Below are positions 1 to 6,253 of a stretch of DNA of 39,435 bases, one piece after another. Under the pieces are notes generated by a model. The model was not told the DNA's origin. It made no database searches and saw only the letters and a list, made by a program, of their open reading frames with translations. A program made the position numbers and the translations under genes. This stretch comes from JAIRTY01 sp050257395 (GTDB taxonomy: Bacteria > Actinomycetota > Actinomycetes > Streptosporangiales > Streptosporangiaceae). Location of the stretch: the NCBI GenBank assembly GCA_050257395.1, contig JBLMWU010000221.1, forward strand, positions 1-39,435. The letters are read 5' to 3'. Position 1 is the first letter of the stretch. The number at the start of each line of letters is the position of its first letter.

Positions 1-1309
1 AGATCACGTCTGGGTCGCTGCGGTCCACCTCGGCCAGGAGGCGTTCCCAGAAGGGCAGTGGCTTGGTGTGGGGATTGTCCACCCGGAAGATCCTGATCCC
101 GTGGTCCATCCAGTGCCGCACGATCCGCAGCACCTCGGCGTAGAGCCCCTCCGGATCGTGGTCGAAATTGAGCGGGTAGATGTCCTGGTACTTCTTGGGC
201 GGGTTCTCCGCGTAGGCGACCTGGCCGTCCGCCCGGGTGGTGAACCATTCCGGGTGCTCTTTCACCCAGGGGTGGTCCGGGGAGGCCTGCAGGGCCAGGT
301 CGATCGCGACCTCCAGGCCCAGCCCGCGGGCGCGGGCCACGAACGCGTCGAAGTCCTCGAACGTGCCCAGGTCCGGGTGGATGGCGTCGTGGCCGCCGTC
401 CGGGGAGCCGATCGCCCACGGCGAGCCCGGGTCGCCCGGCCCGGCGTCCAGCGTGTTGTTGCGCCCCTTGCGGGCGGTGGTGCCGATCGGGTGGACCGGC
501 GGCAGGTAGACGACGTCGAAGCCCATGGCCGCGACCGCGTCCAGCCGCCGGGCCGCGGTCCGCAGCGTCCCGCTCACCGGCTCCCGGCGGCCCATCGGGT
601 CGTCGCGGACCCCCTCCGAGCGCGGGAAGTACTCGTACCAGGAGCCGTACAGGGCGCGCTGCCGGTCCACCCGCAGCGGGTACCGGCGGGACCGGGTCAC
701 CAGCTCCCGCAGCGGCCACTGCGCGAGCACCGCGGCCACCTCCGGGTCCGCGGCCGCGGACAGCCGGTCCCAGGGCGGGATGCCCGGGTCACGCAGCCGG
801 GCCGCCACCGCTGCCAGCAGGGACCGGGCCGCGCGGGCGTCCCGGGCCGCCAGCGCGACGCTGCCCCAGCGGGCCCCGGGCCGGCCGCCTGCCGGGTCCT
901 GGGCGGCGGAGGCCGGGCGGATCGCCCGGGCGGCCCGCTCGAACAGCAGCGCGCCCTCGATCATCATCAGCTCGACGTCCTGGCCCCGCGGGACCTTGAT
1001 GCCCGCGTCGTGCTGCCAGTGGGCGATCGGATCCCCCCACGCCTCCACCTGGAACCGCCAGGGCCCCTCGCCGCCGGCGGTCAGCTCGGCCCGGTACCGG
1101 TCGGTGCCGGGGACCGTCTCGGTCATCCGGGCGGGTGGCTGGCGCGCGCCGCCGGGCGCGAACAGCACCGCCGCCGCGCCGAGCATCTCGTGGCCCTCGC
1201 GGAACACCGTGGCACTGACCTCGAAGGTCTCCCCGGCCACGGCCTTGGCAGGGCGGCGCCCGCATTCCAGGACGGGCTCGACATCCAGGATGGGAATGCG
1301 TCCGATCAC
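1..1309 (-). CDS. glgE: GlgE maltosyltransferase, N-terminal part, cut by window edge
   Basis: Alpha-1,4-glucan:maltose-1-phosphate maltosyltransferase, which transfers maltosyl units from alpha-maltose 1-phosphate onto alpha-glucan in the cytoplasm. About 436 codons lie in the window; the family is usually about 660-700 residues, so the C-terminal third is missing. Seen: an N-terminal beta-domain starting VIGRIPILDVEPVLE, then GH13 motifs GFDVVYLPPVHPIG, RKGRNNTL, PWAIGSPDGGHD, ENPPKKYQDIYPLNFD and FRVDNPHTKP. The last contains the Asp that is the nucleophile in characterised GlgE; the acid/base Glu lies beyond the edge. GTG at 1309 is the only start after an in-frame TAA. A TAACGT box sits 6 nt before it, so the mRNA is probably leaderless. 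It is divergent from glgP, as in other actinobacterial glucan loci. The family call is very secure. Confidence 0.95.
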   Translation of the reverse strand, partial: MIGRIPILDVEPVLECGRRPAKAVAGETFEVSATVFREGHEMLGAAAVLFAPGGARQPPARMTETVPGTDRYRAELTAGGEGPWRFQVEAWGDPIAHWQHDAGIKVPRGQDVELMMIEGALLFERAARAIRPASAAQDPAGGRPGARWGSVALAARDARAARSLLAAVAARLRDPGIPPWDRLSAAADPEVAAVLAQWPLRELVTRSRRYPLRVDRQRALYGSWYEYFPRSEGVRDDPMGRREPVSGTLRTAARRLDAVAAMGFDVVYLPPVHPIGTTARKGRNNTLDAGPGDPGSPWAIGSPDGGHDAIHPDLGTFEDFDAFVARARGLGLEVAIDLALQASPDHPWVKEHPEWFTTRADGQVAYAENPPKKYQDIYPLNFDHDPEGLYAEVLRIVRHWMDHGIRIFRVDNPHTKPLPFWERLLAEVDRSDPDVI

Positions 1310-1321
1310 TCGCCAACGTTA
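1310..1321 (-). promoter_or_regulatory. Leaderless promoter of glgE (-10 TAACGT)
   Basis: On the minus strand TAACGT (1321 to 1316) matches the actinobacterial -10 pattern TAnnnT and is followed by 6 nt and then the GTG start at 1309. Transcription would begin at or within a base of the start codon. There is no Shine-Dalgarno sequence, and I see no good -35. Confidence 0.5.
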
Positions 1322-1529
1322 CCCGTCCCCGCCCGGATGATGCCCGCCGAGCCGGCCCTGTCCCGGCTTTTCCGCGGCGCCCGGCCCGGTCCGCCGGGCC
1401 GGCCCCCGGAATTTTCGTTCCGGATATGTAAATAGTGCCTTTCAGTCATGTCCTTTATTAAGAGGTGCCGCAAGGTAACACCGAGGCCAAGGCGGCGGGT
1501 GCGGATTCGCAGCACGCCGGTGGTCAGGC

Positions 1530-1543
1530 TAGGGTCGCTCTGC
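1530..1543 (+). promoter_or_regulatory. Leaderless promoter of glgP (-10 TAGGGT)
   Basis: TAGGGT (1530-1535) matches TAnnnT and lies 8 nt before the GTG at 1544. The AGGG could instead act as a weak ribosome binding site, but the geometry fits a leaderless or near-leaderless mRNA. This supports 1544 over the upstream ATG at 1448. Confidence 0.45.
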
Positions 1544-4177
1544 GTGAGAGCCATCCGCCGCTTCACCATCCGCGCCGCACTGCCGGAGGCGCTTGCCCCC
1601 GTGCGCGAGCTGATGCTGAACCTCCGCTGGTCATGGCACGCGCCCACGCGGGAGCTGTTCGCCGCGATGGACCCCGCGGGCCGCGAGGAGCTCGGCCGTG
1701 ACCCCACGTCCCTGCTGGGCGAGGTGCCGCCAGAGCACCTGGCGAGGCTGGCCGCCGACCCGGAGTTCCTGCGGCGGCTCGGCGCCGCCACCGACGACCT
1801 GCACGAGTACCTGGCCGGGTCGCGCTGGTACCAGACGAACGCGGAGATCGCGGAGGCCGCCCCGGCCGCGGTCGCCTACTTCTCGCCGGAGTACGGGATC
1901 GACGTCACCCTGCCGCAGTACTCCGGCGGGCTGGGCATCCTGGCCGGCGACCATCTCAAGGCCGCCAGCGACCTGGGCGTGCCGCTCATCGGCGTGGGCC
2001 TGCTGTACCGGCACGGGTACTTCACCCAGTCGCTGTCGCCGGAGGGCTGGCAGCTCGAGCGCTACCCCGCGGGCGACCCGAACGGCCTGCCGCTGACCCT
2101 GCTGCGGGACGCCGCCGGCCTGCCGGTCCGGATCACCGTGACCCTGGCCGAGGGCGCCGTGCTGGCGGCGCACATCTGGCTGGCCCAGGTGGGCCGGGTG
2201 CCGCTGCTGCTGCTGGACTCCTACGTGGAGGAGAACGACCCGGCGCTGCGGGAGGTGACCGACCGGCTCTACGGCGGCGGCACCGACCACCGGCTCCGGC
2301 AGGAGCTGCTGCTCGGCGTCGGCGGGGTGCGGGCGGTGCGCGCGTTCTGCGACCTGACCGGGCACCAGCCGCCGGAGGTCTTCCACACCAACGAGGGCCA
2401 CGCGGGGTTTCTCGGGCTGGAGCGCATCCGTGAGTACGCGGCCCAGGGCATCGGCTTCGACGAGGCGCTCGAGCTGACCCGGGCGGGCACGGTGTTCACC
2501 ACCCACACCCCGGTGCCCGCGGGCATCGACCGGTTCCCGCGCAGCATGGTGGAGCGCCAGTTCTCCGGGGAGCCGTGGGAGCCGGCGCTGCCCACCGACC
2601 GGGTGCTGGCGCTGGGCGCCGAGACCTACCCGGGCGGCGACCCCGAGGTGTTCAACATGGCCGTCATGGGCATGCGGCTGGCCCAGCGGATGAACGGGGT
2701 CAGCGAGCTGCACGGCGAGGTGGCCCGGGGCATGTTCGCCGGGCTGTGGCCCGGGTTCGACACCCGCGAGGTGCCGATCGGCTCGATCACCAATGGCGTG
2801 CACGCCGCCACCTGGGTGGCCGGGGAGATCCTGGGGCTGGCCGAGGGCGCCGAGACGCCCGGGTCCGCCGAGCTGCCCGAGGACCGCCAGGTCTGGGACC
2901 GGGTGGCGGCGGCCGAGCCGGGCCGGATCTGGGAGATCCGCCGGCTGCTGCGGGCCCGGCTGGTGGCCGAGGCGCGGCGGCGGCTGCACACGTCGTGGCG
3001 GCAGCGCGGCTCGTCCGAGGCCGAGCTGACCTGGATCGCCGACGCGCTGGACGCTGACGTGCTGACCATCGGGTTCGCCCGCCGGGTGCCCTCCTACAAG
3101 CGGCTGACGCTGATGCTGCACGACCCGGAGCGGCTGGCGGCGCTGCTGACCCACCCGGAACGGCCGGTGCAGCTGGTGATCGCGGGCAAAGCCCACCCGG
3201 CCGACGACGGGGGCAAGCGGCTGATCCAGCAAATGGTCCGGTTCGCCGACGACCCGCGGGTGCGGCACCGGATCGTGTTCCTGCCCGACTACGACATGGC
3301 CCTGGGCCGGGCCCTGGCCCAGGGCTGCGACGTGTGGCTGAACAACCCGCTGCGGCCGCTGGAGGCCTGCGGGACCTCGGGCATGAAGTCCGCGCTGAAC
3401 GGCGGCCTGAACCTGTCCATCAGGGACGGCTGGTGGGACGAGTGGTACGACGGCGAGAACGGCTGGGCGGTCCCGTCCGCGGACGGGGTGGCCGACCCGG
3501 GGCGGCGGGACGAGCTGGAGTCCGCGGCCCTGTACGACCTGCTCGAGCAGACGGTGACCCCGCTGTTCTACGAGGCCCGCAGCCAGCAGCTGCCGCTGCG
3601 CTGGCTGGAGATGGTGTCGCACACGTTCCGGGCGCTCGGCCCGCGGGTGCAGGCGTCCCGGATGGTGCGCGACTACGTGACCAGGTTGTACGTCCCGGCT
3701 GCGCAGGCGTCCCGGCGGCTGGCCGGCGCCGGCGCCCTCAACCCCGGCGGCGGCTCGCCCGCCGCTGAGCTGGCGGCCTGGAAGCGGCGCGTCGCGCTGG
3801 CCTGGCACGGGATCCGGATCGAGCACATCGAGGCGGACGACGGCATCCTGGGGCCGGGCCACCCGCTGGCGGTGCGCGCCCAGGTGGCGCTCGGCGAGCT
3901 GTCCCCGGACGACGTGGCCGTCGAGGTGGTGTGCGGCCGGGTGGACGACGACGACGAGATCGTGGAGCCGCAGGCGTGGCCGCTGGCGCTGGACACCCAG
4001 CCGGGCGAGGGCGGCACCGCCCGCTACGCGGGCCACGCCGAGCTCGGCCGCCCGGGCCCGTTCGGCTACACGGTGCGGGTGGTCCCGCGCCACCCGCTGC
4101 TCGCCTCCACGGCCGAGATGGGCCTGGTCACGCTGCCTGAGGCACCGGCCGGGATGACCAACGGCGATCTCCGCTGA
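1544..4177 (+). CDS. glgP: Alpha-glucan (glycogen) phosphorylase, DUF3417 type
   Basis: PLP-dependent phosphorolysis of alpha-1,4-glucan to glucose 1-phosphate. The 877-residue protein has the short bacterial form with an N-terminal DUF3417-like segment (about residues 1-130; RAIRRFTIRAALPE and NLRWSWHAPTRELF). The phosphorylase core follows, with SPEYGIDVTLPQYSGGLG, HTNEGHAGFLGLERI and FARRVPSYKR. The PLP-lysine region is EACGTSGMKSALNGG, with Lys615 the expected Schiff-base residue. The frame is open upstream to an ATG at 1448, but that adds a basic stretch unlike the family; GTG 1544 begins exactly at the conserved RAIRRF motif. Divergent from glgE, so synthesis and breakdown of alpha-glucan share one 234-bp control region. 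Confidence 0.93.
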   Translation: MRAIRRFTIRAALPEALAPVRELMLNLRWSWHAPTRELFAAMDPAGREELGRDPTSLLGEVPPEHLARLAADPEFLRRLGAATDDLHEYLAGSRWYQTNAEIAEAAPAAVAYFSPEYGIDVTLPQYSGGLGILAGDHLKAASDLGVPLIGVGLLYRHGYFTQSLSPEGWQLERYPAGDPNGLPLTLLRDAAGLPVRITVTLAEGAVLAAHIWLAQVGRVPLLLLDSYVEENDPALREVTDRLYGGGTDHRLRQELLLGVGGVRAVRAFCDLTGHQPPEVFHTNEGHAGFLGLERIREYAAQGIGFDEALELTRAGTVFTTHTPVPAGIDRFPRSMVERQFSGEPWEPALPTDRVLALGAETYPGGDPEVFNMAVMGMRLAQRMNGVSELHGEVARGMFAGLWPGFDTREVPIGSITNGVHAATWVAGEILGLAEGAETPGSAELPEDRQVWDRVAAAEPGRIWEIRRLLRARLVAEARRRLHTSWRQRGSSEAELTWIADALDADVLTIGFARRVPSYKRLTLMLHDPERLAALLTHPERPVQLVIAGKAHPADDGGKRLIQQMVRFADDPRVRHRIVFLPDYDMALGRALAQGCDVWLNNPLRPLEACGTSGMKSALNGGLNLSIRDGWWDEWYDGENGWAVPSADGVADPGRRDELESAALYDLLEQTVTPLFYEARSQQLPLRWLEMVSHTFRALGPRVQASRMVRDYVTRLYVPAAQASRRLAGAGALNPGGGSPAAELAAWKRRVALAWHGIRIEHIEADDGILGPGHPLAVRAQVALGELSPDDVAVEVVCGRVDDDDEIVEPQAWPLALDTQPGEGGTARYAGHAELGRPGPFGYTVRVVPRHPLLASTAEMGLVTLPEAPAGMTNGDLR

Positions 4178-4213
4178 GCCGCCCCAGCGGCCCCATAAGC
4201 CGTCAGCAGCACC

Positions 4214-4406
4214 ACGTGTGACGACGGAGAGCAACGTAACGGTTACGTAACGTACGTGAAGCGGCTTGCTTTGCGTGACGTCCACGTGATACGTCCTGGT
4301 CAGCGGCGTTTAACGTCGCCATGCCCGGGACGGGAATCCAGCGAAGGGCCTGGGGGGCCGTGACAGTGATCATCACGAGGCGCCACCGTGCGCCCGGCAA
4401 TGTCAC
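4214..4406 (+). promoter_or_regulatory. Palindrome-rich control region upstream of the bldC-like gene
   Basis: Nine ACGT tetramers occur between 4214 and 4316 (starts 4214, 4234, 4245, 4250, 4254, 4278, 4284, 4291, 4313). A 15-bp near-perfect palindrome, ACGTAAC-G-GTTACGT, occupies 4234-4248. Further in are GTGAT-C-ATCAC (4366-4376) and a wider inverted pair GTGACA (4360-4365) and TGTCAC (4401-4406). The stretch is less GC-rich than its surroundings. It looks like a multi-site operator, but I do not recognise the binding protein. No AATT direct repeats of the type reported for BldC sites are present. Confidence 0.5.
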
Positions 4407-4451
4407 TTTCCGTAGCCGAGCATTCACGTCACGCGAAGGGACAGCGTCACC

Positions 4452-4670
4452 ATGAGGTCAGACACCCGCCCTGAGAACCGCCTGCTGACGCCGGCGGAGG
4501 TCGCCGCACTCTTCCGGGTAGACCCGAAGACAGTCACCCGCTGGGCACAGCAGGGCAAGCTCAGCGCGATCCGGACCCTGGGGGGGCACCGCCGCTACAG
4601 CGAGTCGGAGATCCAGGCCTTCCTGGACCGCACCCAGCAGGTGCCGGTGCCGCGGGGCGTGGACTCCTAG
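4452..4670 (+). CDS. bldC: BldC-family MerR-like DNA-binding regulator
   Basis: A 72-residue protein that is almost entirely one winged-helix domain of the MerR/excisionase type. The core LLTPAEVAALFRVDPKTVTR and the following GGHRRYSESEI closely match Streptomyces BldC, a small developmental regulator that binds DNA cooperatively. There is no effector domain. ATG 4452 follows GAAGGGA at about 10 nt. The usual BldC has about 68 residues, so this is full length. The symbol denotes family membership; orthology to the Streptomyces developmental gene is inferred and the gene neighbours here are metabolic. Confidence 0.88.
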   Translation: MRSDTRPENRLLTPAEVAALFRVDPKTVTRWAQQGKLSAIRTLGGHRRYSESEIQAFLDRTQQVPVPRGVDS

Positions 4671-4789
4671 CGGCCCGTCCGGGCACGCGGTGCTGCCCGG
4701 TCACCGGCCGCAGGCCAGGCGGCCCGGCCGGTGACCGGGCGCCGCCCAGCGCGGGCGGCGGCCTCACCGGGCACGGAAGGGGGCTCGCG

Positions 4790-4795
4790 TAGGAT
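4790..4795 (+). promoter_or_regulatory. Candidate -10 (TAGGAT) for the enoyl-CoA hydratase gene
   Basis: TAGGAT fits TAnnnT and would start a short leader of about 22 nt containing the GAGAGGTGA ribosome binding site before ATG 4824. No clear -35. Confidence 0.35.
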
Positions 4796-4823
4796 CGGGG
4801 CCCCCGGCACGGAGAGGTGAGGC

Positions 4824-5603
4824 ATGGGCGAGTTCGTCCGCGTGGAAACCGAGCAGTCGATCGCCACCATCCGGCTCGACCGGCCGCCCATGAACGCGCT
4901 GAACGGCCAGGTCCAGGAGGAGATCGCGGCGGCGGCCGCCCAGGTCAGCGCCGACCCCGCGGTGGCGGCCGTGGTCCTGTACGGCGGCGCGAAGGTGTTC
5001 GCGGCGGGCGCCGACATCAAGGAGATGGCGGAAGCCACGTACGCCGCCATGGCCGCCGACTCCCGGCGGCTGCAGGCGTCGTTCACCGCGGTCGCCAGGA
5101 TTCCCAAGCCGGTGGTCGCCGCGATCACCGGGTACGCACTCGGCGGCGGCCTGGAGCTGGCGCTGTGCGCGGACTTCCGGGTCGCCGGGGAAGGCGCCAG
5201 GCTGGGCCAGCCGGAGATCCTGCTGGGGGTGATCCCCGGGGCGGGCGGCACCCAGCGGCTGCCGCGGCTGGTGGGCCCGGCCCGCGCCAAGGACATCGTC
5301 TTCACGGGGCGCTTCGTGCCCGCGGCCGAGGCACTGGCCATCGGCCTGGTGGACCGGGTGGTCCCAGACGCCGAGGTCTACCAGGCCGCGCGTGACCTGG
5401 TGGGGCGGTACGTGGGCGGGCCCGCGCTGGCGCTGCGCGCCGCCAAGCAGGCCATCGACGACGGCCTGGAGACCGACCTGGACACCGGGCTGGAGATCGA
5501 GCGGCTGCAGTTCGCCGGCCTGTTCGCTACCGAAGACCAGCGGACGGGAATGCGGAGCTTCATTGACAATGGTCCGGGTAAGGCCACATTCGCCGGGCGC
5601 TGA
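4824..5603 (+). CDS. Enoyl-CoA hydratase (crotonase family)
   Basis: Hydrates trans-2-enoyl-CoA to 3-hydroxyacyl-CoA in fatty acid or aromatic degradation. The 259 residues match the usual single-domain crotonase length. Seen: the oxyanion-hole segment FAAGADIKEM (about 59-68), YALGGGLELALCADF with Glu111, and LGQPEILLGVIPGAGGTQRL with Glu131. These two glutamates align with the catalytic pair of rat mitochondrial crotonase, so true hydratase activity is more likely than isomerase or decarboxylase activity. The start ATG 4824 has GAGAGGTGA upstream. The chain-length preference cannot be read from sequence, and no thiolase or dehydrogenase partner is adjacent. Confidence 0.9.
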   Translation: MGEFVRVETEQSIATIRLDRPPMNALNGQVQEEIAAAAAQVSADPAVAAVVLYGGAKVFAAGADIKEMAEATYAAMAADSRRLQASFTAVARIPKPVVAAITGYALGGGLELALCADFRVAGEGARLGQPEILLGVIPGAGGTQRLPRLVGPARAKDIVFTGRFVPAAEALAIGLVDRVVPDAEVYQAARDLVGRYVGGPALALRAAKQAIDDGLETDLDTGLEIERLQFAGLFATEDQRTGMRSFIDNGPGKATFAGR

Positions 5604-5669
5604 CCCGCCCGGGCGGGCGCCCATCCGGCGGGCGGCGCACCGTGCACACGACAGGAAGCAGCGGACCCG

Positions 5670-5732
5670 ATGAGCGTGATTGACAGCGGGCCGGGAGCGC
5701 GCGGGCGGCGCGCCCGGCAGGCCCGGCCATGA
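5670..5732 (+). CDS. Possible 20-residue coupled leader ORF
   Basis: A short frame, MSVIDSGPGARGRRARQARP, starts at ATG 5670 with AGGAAG about 10 nt upstream. It ends in TGA overlapping the ATG of the next gene (ATGA at 5729-5732). The next gene has no good ribosome binding site of its own, so this ORF could supply translation by termination-reinitiation. The coding evidence is only position and overlap; the basic, low-complexity peptide may be spurious. Confidence 0.3.
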   Translation: MSVIDSGPGARGRRARQARP

Positions 5733-6142
5733 CCAGCCCCGGCAGCGACGACCTGTCCCTGGACATGGTCGCCGCAGCACTCCGGGCGGACAGCGCCGAC
5801 GTGGCGGTCTACGCCCGGGTGCTCACCGAGTCGCTCGGCGGCGCGCTGCCGCCGGACTGCGTGCAGATCGACCGGGACCGGTCGCTGGCCGACCGGATGC
5901 AGGGCCGGCCGGGCCAGGTGTCCAGGATCACGGTCCGGCTGGGGGACCAGGTGATGACCCTCGGCGTGCGCGGCGGCCGCCCGTCCGCCGAGATCTGCCG
6001 GGAGGTGCGCGGCGTGGTGCTGTCCCGCCAGCCGGTGGGCGTCCAGGAGTGGGCAGGTGAGCTGGCCAGGGCGCTGGTCCAGCACGCGCAGCAGAACGCC
6101 CAGGCCGCCCAGGCGCTGCGCAAACTGGTGCTGGGGACGTAA
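5729..6142 (+). CDS. Unrecognised protein of 137 residues
   Basis: I do not recognise a named domain. The protein is soluble, without signal peptide or membrane segment. It has an acidic N-terminal helix, a central part with alternating hydrophobic residues (VSRITVRLGDQVMTLGVRGG, about 65-84) suggesting two beta strands, and a C-terminal helical tail rich in Ala, Gln and Leu (EWAGELARALVQHAQQNAQ). It lies between the hydratase and kinase genes on the same strand. Codon use matches its neighbours, which supports a real gene. The start has a weak ribosome binding site and overlaps the stop of a 20-codon ORF. Confidence 0.7.
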   Translation: MTSPGSDDLSLDMVAAALRADSADVAVYARVLTESLGGALPPDCVQIDRDRSLADRMQGRPGQVSRITVRLGDQVMTLGVRGGRPSAEICREVRGVVLSRQPVGVQEWAGELARALVQHAQQNAQAAQALRKLVLGT

Positions 6143-6237
6143 CGCGGCGGCCGCGGGCAGGACCTGCCGGGCAGGTGGCCACACCGGCGCGGGGGCGCAT
6201 ATCGGCAGGTCAGCGACAGCAGAGTGGAGGTACTCCG

Positions 6238-6243
6238 TAGTCT
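6238..6243 (+). promoter_or_regulatory. Candidate -10 (TAGTCT) for the kinase gene
   Basis: TAGTCT fits TAnnnT and lies 10 nt before ATG 6254. Transcription would start about 3-4 nt ahead of the ATG, although GGGGG at 6244-6248 could also serve as a ribosome binding site on a longer transcript. Confidence 0.35.
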
Positions 6244-6253
6244 GGGGGATGCG

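Noticed and set aside
1448..1543. ATG 1448 as the glgP start
   Set aside because: The extra 32 residues are basic and unlike the family, while GTG 1544 begins at the conserved N-terminus with a suitable -10.
1631..4285. Very long open frame on the minus strand opposite glgP
   Set aside because: It mirrors glgP through GC-rich third positions; the translation is low-complexity Pro/Arg/Gly/His with no domain.
5588..5640. GC-rich palindromes after the enoyl-CoA hydratase as a terminator
   Set aside because: CCGCCCGGGCGG-type palindromes are expected by chance at this GC content, and no clear long stem with loop could be drawn.
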